A stretch of DNA of 64,000 bases from Streptomyces sp. RKAG293. Lineage in GTDB: Bacteria; Actinomycetota; Actinomycetes; Streptomycetales; Streptomycetaceae. Of this stretch, positions 8,088 through 16,012 are shown piece by piece. The notes under the pieces were generated by a model. It made no database searches and was not told the origin of the DNA. It saw nothing but the letters and a program-made list of their open reading frames with translations. The position numbers and the translations under genes were made by a program. The first letter of the stretch is position 1. Every line of letters begins with the position of its first letter. The stretch covers positions 558,001 to 622,000 of the forward strand of contig NZ_JAJOZB010000001.1 in the NCBI RefSeq assembly GCF_023701745.1. Reading direction: 5' to 3'.

Positions 8088-10717
8088 TGGGGCCCTCGCT
8101 TCCGGAACGGCATGGAGGGCAGGGAGGGCAGATGCCAGCCGGACCTGCCCTGGTGGTCCTGGTCGTCGCTCACCGCGGGCCCGCCCTCGGGAACGGGTAC
8201 CGGCGTGGGCGCGAACGGCTGTTGGTACGGCGGCTGGGGAGCACCGGCGACCGGTGGGCGGTCCTGCGAACTGCCGCCCGGTGGCTGGGCGGAGGGTGGC
8301 GGCGGGGTGCCCAGAGCGGCGAGGAGTTGCTGGTGCCGGTGCACCTGCCCGGTACTGAAACCGTGCATCTGCCGGACCAGTGCCGTGTACCGACCGCTGC
8401 GGTGCAGCGCCCTGTACAGCTCGATCCCCAGCGCGGTCCGCTGTTTTTCCAGTTCCACCGAGGCGTAGAAGGCGAAGAGCGGTCCGTACCGTTCGACGGC
8501 CGAGGCCACCTCGTGCAGCAACTGCCGGGAGAAGCCCCGCTCGCCGTACGCCGCGGTGACGATCCCGCACCAGTGCGGGTACGACTGCCCGTTCCTGATG
8601 GCGAGCCGCACGTCGCGCGCCGGGCGCAGCCAGTCAAGACCGGGCCGGCGCTCCAGCGACCGCAGCGTCCCGTCGGTCAGGTCGAGGTCGAGCCAGGGCT
8701 CGTAGGTGTCCCGGGTGAGCCGGGTGACCAGTCCGTCCAGCACGGTCGACTCGGTGGAGCGGAGCCGCCTCATCAGCCGTTGCAGCACCGTCCACCGGGC
8801 GTCGCCCGGCGCGTCCCCGAGCAGCGTCTCGATCGCCAGGTCCTTCAGGACGGGGTCGGCGTCGATGCGTCGCACGACGGCGTCCGCGTACCCGTCGAGT
8901 ACCTCCTGGCCGGTGAGCCGGGCCAGCCTCGGCAGGGGTGCGATGGTGCGGGAGGAGTCGTGCGCGCGGACCAGCACGTCCAGCAGATCGGCGTCCGCGG
9001 CCGCCCTCGGCATCGATTCCGTCGCGTCCGGCGACGCCACGGCGTTCAACAGCGCCGACAGCTCCCGCCGGTGGTCGCTCCGCGGGACCTCCCGCAGCGC
9101 CGGCCACAGCAGGCCGACCGTGGCCGGCTGCCGGTTCTCGGCGGCGATCTCCAGTGCCACCCGCCACCCGGTGCCCTTCGCGTGCGCCGAAGTGAAGTCG
9201 GCCGCGTCGGCCTCGATGGCCTGGTCAGGGGCGAGCCGGCCGGTGATCACGGCGGCGAAGCGCAGCCAGCCCGGCCACCGGTCGAGGTCGGCGGCGATGG
9301 CCGATGCGACGATGCGGGCCAACGGCGACCGGTCCCGGCCCGGCTCCATGAGGGAGGCCAGCCAGGCGTGCCCGACGTCGCTCCGGTCGAGCACGATCCG
9401 GTCGGCCACGGCGGACGTGTGCGCGTGCTTGCGCTCGACGAAGTAGGCCAGTTCGCCGACCCAGACCGGATCCTGGCCCGGCGCGGTCACGAGGGCCGTG
9501 AACAGCTCGTCGAACAGGCCCGGGTGCCGGACCTCGAACTCCCGCAGCACACCGAGGTGGCTCTTGGCCCGGGCGAAGCTGTCGCTCGTCGCACCGAGCG
9601 CGATGACGTCGGCGGCCAGCAACCGCGGTGTCGACCGGAGCCAGTGCTGTTCCAGCAGTTCCCGGGCCTGGCCGCCGTCCGGGCCCGGGACGAGCCGGAA
9701 GAGGAAGGACACCAGCACGGCCTGATGGTGCTCGGCCAGCGACTCCATCCGGTGCAGGTGCAGCAGCCGGACGACGTCGCGCAGGTTGCCGCGGCCCTGT
9801 TTGATGTCGCTCACCACGGAGCTGAGCAGGTCCATCTCCCGCAGCAGGTGCAGTGCCTGAGCGGCCTCCTGAACCGGGACGACCGCGGTGGCGGCCAGCA
9901 GGTGCTCGACCATCGCGACGGTCGGCTCCTGCTTCTGCCGCATGCGCCACAGTTCGGTGAGGTACGCACGCGCCGTTTCGCCCTGGGGCTCCGGCGGCAG
10001 ACCGCTGCCCAACGCCACCTCCATCTGCCCGGCCCGCGCGCCGGGTGCGAAGACCAGCCGCAGCTGGTGCTCGGACCTGCCGGTCCAGGTCGCCCCGCTC
10101 AGCCAGGCACGGCAGCCGTACGGCAGCAGCGCGCACACGGCGTCCAGGATCTGTACCCGCCGGTCGGTGTCCGGGACGGGGCCGCCCGGCGGCACCGTGA
10201 TCACCACCCGGCGGCCGTCCAGCAGCAGCGCCGCGACCCCAGCGGCCCAGCCGAAGTCCAGCTCCTCCACCGTCGCGGCGAGCTGGGCGGCGTCGGCGCG
10301 GGCCGCCTCGAACGGGACACGGTCGTCGGACCGTTCGGGCGACCGCACGCGGGCCGCGCCCCGGTCGAGCCCGGTCCAGGTCAGTCCGGCCGTGCCGGCC
10401 TGCTGCCACTGCAGCAGCATCAGGCTCCAGGAGTAGCTGGCCGCACCGGTGGCGTCCCGGGTGCCGTCCCATGTCATCTCCGCCACCGCGCACACGGGAA
10501 CCGGCTCGTCCGGCACGGTGCCGAGGAACACCCGCCACGGCAGCGCGCCCACCGGATCGCGGTCGTCCGGCGTTCCGGTCGTGGCTCCGAACAGATACCG
10601 CTCGGCCCGGACCTTCGGCAGGCTGCCGCCCAGCATCTCGTACCCCATGCTGTGGCCCTGGTGCTTGCCGAGCACCGCCCAGTCGGCGGGCAGCGTGCTG
10701 TCGGAGCCGCCGCTCAC
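8084..10717 (-). CDS. Large GTPase-associated-like protein (GAP1-like), function unknown
   Basis: The product is 877 aa, with a GTG start overlapping the stop of the GTPase gene (GTGA at 10714-10717). No signal peptide, membrane helix or catalytic motif is visible. The N-terminal 250 residues are mixed alpha/beta (for example YEMLGGSLPKVRAERYLF). The middle is all-helical and repeat-like, with many Leu/Glu/Asp helices, and the end is a Pro-rich tail with a short basic terminus. Its position directly after a P-loop GTPase and its size fit the 'GTPase-associated protein 1' families that I recall from comparative studies of NTP-dependent conflict systems. That match is by context and memory only. 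It may regulate the GTPase or read its state. Confidence 0.7.
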   Translation of the reverse strand: MSGGSDSTLPADWAVLGKHQGHSMGYEMLGGSLPKVRAERYLFGATTGTPDDRDPVGALPWRVFLGTVPDEPVPVCAVAEMTWDGTRDATGAASYSWSLMLLQWQQAGTAGLTWTGLDRGAARVRSPERSDDRVPFEAARADAAQLAATVEELDFGWAAGVAALLLDGRRVVITVPPGGPVPDTDRRVQILDAVCALLPYGCRAWLSGATWTGRSEHQLRLVFAPGARAGQMEVALGSGLPPEPQGETARAYLTELWRMRQKQEPTVAMVEHLLAATAVVPVQEAAQALHLLREMDLLSSVVSDIKQGRGNLRDVVRLLHLHRMESLAEHHQAVLVSFLFRLVPGPDGGQARELLEQHWLRSTPRLLAADVIALGATSDSFARAKSHLGVLREFEVRHPGLFDELFTALVTAPGQDPVWVGELAYFVERKHAHTSAVADRIVLDRSDVGHAWLASLMEPGRDRSPLARIVASAIAADLDRWPGWLRFAAVITGRLAPDQAIEADAADFTSAHAKGTGWRVALEIAAENRQPATVGLLWPALREVPRSDHRRELSALLNAVASPDATESMPRAAADADLLDVLVRAHDSSRTIAPLPRLARLTGQEVLDGYADAVVRRIDADPVLKDLAIETLLGDAPGDARWTVLQRLMRRLRSTESTVLDGLVTRLTRDTYEPWLDLDLTDGTLRSLERRPGLDWLRPARDVRLAIRNGQSYPHWCGIVTAAYGERGFSRQLLHEVASAVERYGPLFAFYASVELEKQRTALGIELYRALHRSGRYTALVRQMHGFSTGQVHRHQQLLAALGTPPPPSAQPPGGSSQDRPPVAGAPQPPYQQPFAPTPVPVPEGGPAVSDDQDHQGRSGWHLPSLPSMPFRKRGPQ

Positions 10718-11931
10718 CGCAGGCGCCCCTTACGACCGTCGACGCGGATCCGGCGCTCCAGGTCGATCAGCGGTTCCAGGACGTTGATCGGCTCGGGCGA
10801 GGTGCAGATCCGCGGTTTGCCGTCGACGGACTCCACGTTGAGGTAACTGCGGTAGTCGAACGTGTGCTGCGGGTTGAGCCGGAACCCGATGGCCGACGTG
10901 GCGTAGTACGAGATGCGCTCGGGGTGGAAGAAGTTGTTCAGCCCGTCGCGCACCAGGCGGGCGGTGGAGCCGCGGAACTCGTCGCAGAGCCAGGAGAAGA
11001 AGCCGGCGCTCTGCTCCGCGGGCACCCGCGGAATCTGGGACCCGACCGAGTCCTGGGTGACCCAGCCGGCCCGTACGGCGGGTTCGAAGATGGCGGGATC
11101 GTCGAACTTCGCGACACAGACCGACACATAGTGCGGCAGCCTGCCCCGGTGGTGTCCGCCCGCGTCACGGACCCGCGCGTTCAGCGCGTTGAGCGTCGCG
11201 TAGAAGTAGTTCAGGCTCTCCGTCCCGCTCTTGCCGTCCAGCAGCGGGTCGAAGAGGTAGATCAGCCCCTTGGCCGCGGCCAACTGGTCGAGGATCTGGG
11301 CGTGATGGGGGTTGTTGCGGTTGAACGCCTCACCCATCACGTCCTGGACGTCCAGCACGAAGCCCAGTTCACGGGTCTTCCCGAACCTCCTGGCCGGGCC
11401 CTCCTGCCCTTGGAAGGACCAGCTCAGACCCTCCAGTCCCACGGTGGCGTCCGGGAAGACGCGGCTCATGGTCAGCCGTTCGACGCTGTCGTTGAGGAAT
11501 TCGGTGGCCTGCGGAGTCATCCCGCCGATCACCCAGTTGTCCGGGCTGTGCCGGTGGTGCTGCATCGCCGCGATCGGCAGGGCGCCCAGGAAGGTCGTCT
11601 TGCCCGACCGGGGCGCACCCCACAGTCCGATCCGCACATGGTCCGTGGCGGAGGCGACGCCCGCCGGCGCGGTCGGGATCCGCAGCGGCGCGAGGTTGCC
11701 GTCCGGTACGGCATACGTCTGCTGCGGCGCCGACTCGTACCCGTGGGCCGGTGCCGGCGGAGTCTCCGGCGGGTGTGCCGGCGGCCGGATGTAGGCCAAC
11801 GAGCCCGGCCCGGCCGGCGGCCGGGAACCGCTCTCCGGGGTCCCGCCGGGCGGGGACGCGGGAGGGGCGGGGATGATCGGCGGAGTGCCGAGGGGGGTCG
11901 CTTGCGTCTCGTCTCGGTCGAACTGGGCCAT
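10714..11931 (-). CDS. P-loop GTPase (TRAFAC / double-GTPase-like)
   Basis: The product is 405 aa from ATG 11931, preceded by a GAGGAGAG ribosome site. Residues 1 to about 90 are a disordered Pro-rich arm. The P-loop is GAPRSGKTT (105-113) after two beta strands. Further on, FVLDVQDVMG sits where switch II would be, and a strand ending in CVAKFDD (position of the NKxD-type specificity motif) is seen. The family resembles the TRAFAC 'DO-GTPase' group found beside GAP1-like proteins. A longer frame starting at 12096 overlaps the upstream gene and has shadow-like composition, so I use the internal start. The downstream gene overlaps by 4 bp. It is probably the central NTP switch of the operon. 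Confidence 0.82.
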   Translation of the reverse strand: MAQFDRDETQATPLGTPPIIPAPPASPPGGTPESGSRPPAGPGSLAYIRPPAHPPETPPAPAHGYESAPQQTYAVPDGNLAPLRIPTAPAGVASATDHVRIGLWGAPRSGKTTFLGALPIAAMQHHRHSPDNWVIGGMTPQATEFLNDSVERLTMSRVFPDATVGLEGLSWSFQGQEGPARRFGKTRELGFVLDVQDVMGEAFNRNNPHHAQILDQLAAAKGLIYLFDPLLDGKSGTESLNYFYATLNALNARVRDAGGHHRGRLPHYVSVCVAKFDDPAIFEPAVRAGWVTQDSVGSQIPRVPAEQSAGFFSWLCDEFRGSTARLVRDGLNNFFHPERISYYATSAIGFRLNPQHTFDYRSYLNVESVDGKPRICTSPEPINVLEPLIDLERRIRVDGRKGRLR

Positions 11932-11960
11932 CGTGTCTCTCCTCGTACCGGAGCTGGGGG

Positions 11961-13847
11961 TCACCGCAAGGCGGTGGCGAAGGCGAGCGGGCAGGGTGGG
12001 CCGTCCGACCGCCATGCCGGGGTCAGTTCCGCCGCCACGTCGGCCGGGGCGTTCCTGCCGGGCTGGAAGGAGCCCTCCGCCGACAGGGCGGCCCACGTAC
12101 CGCGGGCGTAGTCCCCGACGGGATCAGGGCTGCCGGGCGGACCTGGCGGGGTCTGATCCGCCCGGGTCAGCACCCGCACGCCGTGCCCGCGCAGCGCGTG
12201 CAGTTCGTGCTTCCAGTCGGCGCCGAGCGGACAGGACGGCACCGGGCCGCGCAGCACGGGCATCGCGGGCGGGCGGCGGGCGACGATCAGCACGGTGCGC
12301 CGGGTGGCAGCCGCGGCCCGGGCGGGCACCACCGCCAGCCGGACGACCGCTTTGAGCGCGTCCTCCAGCGACGACGTCGTGTCCTGGCGGCGCAGGGCCG
12401 GTTTCCAGCCCGCCAGTTCCGCCAGGACGTCCCCGGCCGGGCCGGCCGGACGCGGCAGCAGCAGGGTCGGCCGCTGCGTGTGGCTGTTCTCGTGGATCAC
12501 GTGGTCGTAGTGGCCCACCACACCGACGCGCAGCCCGGCCCCGCCGTTCCGTCGCGCGAGTTCGGTGACGACCTCCCCGACGAAGTCCAGCCGTTCGGCG
12601 GTCTCGGCCGTATCGGCGCCGCTCATCTCGACGGTGAACCAGACCTCCAGCCCGGGCGGGCGGATGATCCGGCGGGGAAGGCCGCTGATCAGAGCCGGGA
12701 TGTCGAGGGCGGGACGGCCGTTCTCGGCCGGCGCCGCCCGGCCCGTCAGACGCACATCGCCCGGGCCCCGTAACTCGAAGGTCAGCCGGGCGGTGCCGAG
12801 CGCGTGGAGTTCCGTGCCCGGGGCGGACAGCACCGCCGCCCCCGTCCCGTCGGCCGCCGGCCTGCCGGCGAGTACCGGCAGCAGCACCGGCGTACCGTCC
12901 TCGATCCCGCCGTGCACGGTGACCGCCGCGGTCGCCGTCCCGCCGGCGGGCAGCCGGGATCCGGCCGGGAAGAGCACCTCGGTGTACGGGTGCACGGCGC
13001 CGGTGCGGTCGTCGAACCGGGCCAGCAGCAGCGTGTGGTCGAGCAACAGGGGTGCTGTGCGAAGCAGTTCGTCCACCGCGCTCTCGGCGCCCGGCACGCC
13101 GGGACCGCTCGACGGTTCGGGGCCCGGCCCCGCCTCGGCCCGCAGCGGATAGGCGGCGCGCAGCAGGTCCGCGGCCCGGTCCAGCAGCACCCAGCCGGAC
13201 CGGCGGCTCAGCAGCACCATCGAGTGGGCGTAGGAGGGAGGCACGTACGCCTTCAGCCAGTTCGCCACCGCCGTGTCGAAATCCGCCCGGCCGACCAGGG
13301 GAAGGGTGCCGATCCCGCCGGCGAGCTGGAATCGGCGAATTTCCGGCCGCTGGTCGAGAAGCGGGGCGACGGAGCGCCACTCGGTACTTCCGGCGTCGGT
13401 CTGCCGGGGTATCCCGTTCACGTCGGCGGAGGCTCTGATCATGCTGACGCAATCAGGGCCGAATTCGATGAACACTAACTCCTTGATACGCCCGTTGATC
13501 AAATCGGCGAGGATCTCGGGCCATCGCGCGGAGTCCTGCATCGACAAACCATTCGGTACGCGGGAACCGGCCACCGGGCTTTTCGCCCCCGGTCGCGCGG
13601 GTCCGCCGCGAATCACCTCGGCGAGCTGTCCACCGTCGCCCGCACCCGCGTTCGAAAGCGCCGCCGCCCTGGTGTCCCAGGCGTGTCCGGCCGCGTCAAC
13701 GGCCGCGAGGTCCCGCTGCCGATCGGTCTCGGTCAGTTCCCCCAGTACCGGATCGGCCCGCATGGGCCATTGACAGCCGCCGCACAGGTCCTTGTCCTCA
13801 TCCGGAATTCCGCACACCGGACATGCTTGATCATTCCCCCCGGCCAA
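11961..13847 (-). CDS. Zinc-ribbon protein with a C-terminal vWA-like region; first gene of the operon
   Basis: The product is 628 aa. The start is a TTG at 13847 with an AGGGA-type site just upstream; no ATG or GTG gives a better fit. Residues 9-25 form a short zinc ribbon (CPVCG then CGGC). A long middle part has no recognisable motif. Residues about 390-560 (LEVWFTVEMSGAD, a helix, then GVVGHYDH and TVLIVARRPP) look like a Rossmann-type vWA fold with a poor or missing MIDAS, because DxSxS is replaced by VEMSGAD. It ends 29 bp before the GTPase start, so the two are probably co-transcribed. An adaptor role is inference. Confidence 0.75.
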   Translation of the reverse strand: MAGGNDQACPVCGIPDEDKDLCGGCQWPMRADPVLGELTETDRQRDLAAVDAAGHAWDTRAAALSNAGAGDGGQLAEVIRGGPARPGAKSPVAGSRVPNGLSMQDSARWPEILADLINGRIKELVFIEFGPDCVSMIRASADVNGIPRQTDAGSTEWRSVAPLLDQRPEIRRFQLAGGIGTLPLVGRADFDTAVANWLKAYVPPSYAHSMVLLSRRSGWVLLDRAADLLRAAYPLRAEAGPGPEPSSGPGVPGAESAVDELLRTAPLLLDHTLLLARFDDRTGAVHPYTEVLFPAGSRLPAGGTATAAVTVHGGIEDGTPVLLPVLAGRPAADGTGAAVLSAPGTELHALGTARLTFELRGPGDVRLTGRAAPAENGRPALDIPALISGLPRRIIRPPGLEVWFTVEMSGADTAETAERLDFVGEVVTELARRNGGAGLRVGVVGHYDHVIHENSHTQRPTLLLPRPAGPAGDVLAELAGWKPALRRQDTTSSLEDALKAVVRLAVVPARAAAATRRTVLIVARRPPAMPVLRGPVPSCPLGADWKHELHALRGHGVRVLTRADQTPPGPPGSPDPVGDYARGTWAALSAEGSFQPGRNAPADVAAELTPAWRSDGPPCPLAFATALR

Positions 13848-14276
13848 TGATCCCTACCCCCCGGATACACATGAGCCGCGTACGGCCCCGCTCGTCCTGT
13901 TCGCCCCCCGGCGAACGGCCGCTAACCGGAACGACTGGGCCCCGGATAGTTCATGGTTGCACAGTGCGGGTGGAATGCGACGGGCTTTGGTCACAGCAGA
14001 GTGCACGATCCTCCCTTTCTTTTCGGACCGGCCCCCAAGGGCCCATGGGCGGCGCGTGCACGGTGCGGCCGTCCTGGCCGACGCCCTGCTCCGGTCGCGG
14101 CCCCTCACCGGCTCGCCCGCGACGGAACGAGCGATCCGGCTCGCGGACATCGGCGACACCGATCCGGTGCCACCGGACCAGTGGCCGCAGTCGTCGGCGG
14201 CGCTGCGCGCGCTCGACCTGATGGCGCTTCCGCGCCGGGTCCGGCGGTCCCGGCGCCTTGACCGGGGAACCCCTAC
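13848..14276. other. Divergent intergenic region between the conflict-type operon and the siderophore locus
   Basis: About 430 bp separate two divergent operons and must hold both promoters. I could not pick a convincing -35/-10 pair for the leftward operon. A weak + strand frame (14056-14280, listed separately) is the only possible coding content. Confidence 0.5.
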
Positions 14277-14280
14277 TTAG
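14056..14280 (+). CDS. Possible small protein of 74 aa, weak call
   Basis: A GTG at 14056 opens a 74-residue frame with balanced composition (GSPATERAIRLADIGDTDPV) that looks more coding-like than its neighbours in other frames. It stops at 14280, inside the iron box. No ribosome site is obvious, and I recognise no family. It could be a remnant or noise. Confidence 0.2.
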   Translation: MHGAAVLADALLRSRPLTGSPATERAIRLADIGDTDPVPPDQWPQSSAALRALDLMALPRRVRRSRRLDRGTPT

Positions 14281-14295
14281 ACTAGCCTTACCTAA
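14277..14295. promoter_or_regulatory. Iron box (DmdR/IdeR-type operator) upstream of the ABC exporter
   Basis: TTAGACTAGCCTTACCTAA matches most positions of the Streptomyces iron-box consensus TTAGGTTAGGCTAACCTAA, with the right half strongest. It lies 34 bp before the exporter start, so Fe(II)-loaded DmdR should repress the exporter pair and perhaps the lipoprotein behind it. Confidence 0.8.
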
Positions 14296-14329
14296 CATTC
14301 GGGTTGGGCTGGTTCCGGAAGGTGTGCCG

Positions 14330-16012
14330 GTGGGAGCAGAGGGACCACGAACGCGCGACGTGCTGGGGCAGGCGGTCGGGGGGCAACGGCGCGATGTGTG
14401 TGCCGGGGCCGTTCTGGGTGCCGGGCACCAACTGGGCGAAGCCCTGGTACCGGTGCTGATCGGCGTCGTGATCGACCAGGCGGTCGCCAAGAGCGACACC
14501 GGTGCGCTGGTGCGCTGGCTGGCCGTGCTGGGCGTCGTGTACGTGGGGCTGTCGTTCAGCTTCCGGTACGGGGCGCGGGCCGGCGAACGGGCCGCGGAGC
14601 AGGCCGCGCACCTGCTGCGGGTGGCCGTCGTACGCCGGGTGCTCGCTCCCGGAGGCGGGGCCGGGAGCGGCCGGTTGCCGGGTGCGCTGGCGAGCATCGC
14701 CACCGAGGACGCCAAGCGGGTCGGCGCGGTCAACATGGCGGTGATGGCCGGGATCTCGGCCCTCGCCGGGCTGGCGGTCAGTGCGGTGGCGCTGCTGGTG
14801 ATCTCCGTGCCGCTGGGCCTGATGGTCCTGCTGGGCACACCCGTACTCCTGTTGCTGGGACATCTGCTGAGCAAGCCGCTGGAGCGCCGCAGCGAGGCCG
14901 AGCAGGAGCGGGCCGCGCACGCCTCCGGCATCGCCGCCGACCTGGTGGCGGGCCTGCGGGTACTCAAGGGCATCGGAGCGCAGGCCGCGGCCGTGCAGCG
15001 TTACCGGCGCACCAGCCGCGACTCGTTGGCCGCCACGTTGCGCGCCGCCGCCGCCCAGGCATGGCAGAGCGGCGTCGTCCTCGCGCTGACCGGTGGCTTC
15101 ATCGCCCTGGTGGCGCTGGTCGGCGGACGGCTCGCCGTCGAGGGCGACATCACCCTGGGCCAACTGGTGTCGGCTGTCGGCCTCGCACTGTTCCTGATCG
15201 GCCCGCTGGAGGTGCTGGCCTGGGTGAACGCCGAGCTCGCACAGGGCCGCGCCTCGGCCGCGAGGATCGCGGAGGTGCTCGCCGCGCCCCTCGACGTCGC
15301 CCCCGGCGGGCGGCGGCTGGCCGACCCCGTACGGGGCGGTCTGCGGCTGCGCGGAGTCAGCCTGGGCGGGCTGCGGGACGTCGATCTGACCGTGGCGCCC
15401 GGCGAGCTGCTCGGCGTGGCCAGTACCGACCCGGCGGCCGCGGAGGCCCTGTTGCGGTGTCTCGGCAGGACCGAGGACCCCGAGTCCGGGAGCGTCGAGC
15501 TGGACGGCGTGCCGCTCACCGACCTCGACCCGGCGGAGCTGCGCACGGCCGTCCTGGTCGCCGCGCACGACGCCGACCTGTTCGACGGCACGCTGCGGGA
15601 GAACGTCGGTTCCGGCGGAGACCCGGGGCGGGCCATGGCGGCAGCGGCCGCCGACGAGGTGGCCCGGACGCTGCCGCTGGGCGACGCGGCGGAGGTCGGT
15701 GAGGGCGGCCGCTCGCTCTCCGGCGGCCAGCGCCAGCGCGTGGCGCTGGCCCGCGCGCTGCACGCCGACCGGACCGTCCTCGTCGTCCACGACCCGACCA
15801 CCGCGGTCGACGCGGTCACCGAGGCCCGGATCGCGGACGGCGTACGGGAGTTCCGCAGCGGCCGCACCACGGTCCTGGTCACCAACAGCCCTTCGCTGCT
15901 CGCCGTCACCGACCGGGTGGTCCTCCTGGACGCCGGCCGGATCGCCGCCGACGGCCCGCACACCGGTCTCCTGCGGGACGACGCGGCCTACCGTACGGCG
16001 GTGCTGGCATGA
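14330..16012 (+). CDS. ABC exporter half-transporter 1 (membrane + NBD fusion) with degenerate nucleotide site
   Basis: The product is 560 aa. GTG 14330 is chosen because GGAAGG lies 7 nt upstream and the site follows the iron box; an earlier frame start at 14258 would put the box inside the gene. An exporter membrane domain of about six helices (1-300) is followed by a nucleotide-binding domain. Walker A is lost (GVASTDPAAAEALL, no GK[ST]), and Walker B reads VLVVHDPTTAVD, with His at the usual Asp and Asp at the catalytic Glu. The signature LSGGQRQR (about 463) is intact. It overlaps the next gene by ATGA. With 16009-17796 it should form a heterodimeric exporter, probably of the siderophore. 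Confidence 0.9.
   Translation: MGAEGPRTRDVLGQAVGGQRRDVCAGAVLGAGHQLGEALVPVLIGVVIDQAVAKSDTGALVRWLAVLGVVYVGLSFSFRYGARAGERAAEQAAHLLRVAVVRRVLAPGGGAGSGRLPGALASIATEDAKRVGAVNMAVMAGISALAGLAVSAVALLVISVPLGLMVLLGTPVLLLLGHLLSKPLERRSEAEQERAAHASGIAADLVAGLRVLKGIGAQAAAVQRYRRTSRDSLAATLRAAAAQAWQSGVVLALTGGFIALVALVGGRLAVEGDITLGQLVSAVGLALFLIGPLEVLAWVNAELAQGRASAARIAEVLAAPLDVAPGGRRLADPVRGGLRLRGVSLGGLRDVDLTVAPGELLGVASTDPAAAEALLRCLGRTEDPESGSVELDGVPLTDLDPAELRTAVLVAAHDADLFDGTLRENVGSGGDPGRAMAAAAADEVARTLPLGDAAEVGEGGRSLSGGQRQRVALARALHADRTVLVVHDPTTAVDAVTEARIADGVREFRSGRTTVLVTNSPSLLAVTDRVVLLDAGRIAADGPHTGLLRDDAAYRTAVLA

Noticed and set aside
13823..14221. Open frames on both strands between the two divergent operons
   Set aside because: Ser/Arg/Pro-rich shadow composition; only the weak 14056-14280 frame was kept at low confidence.
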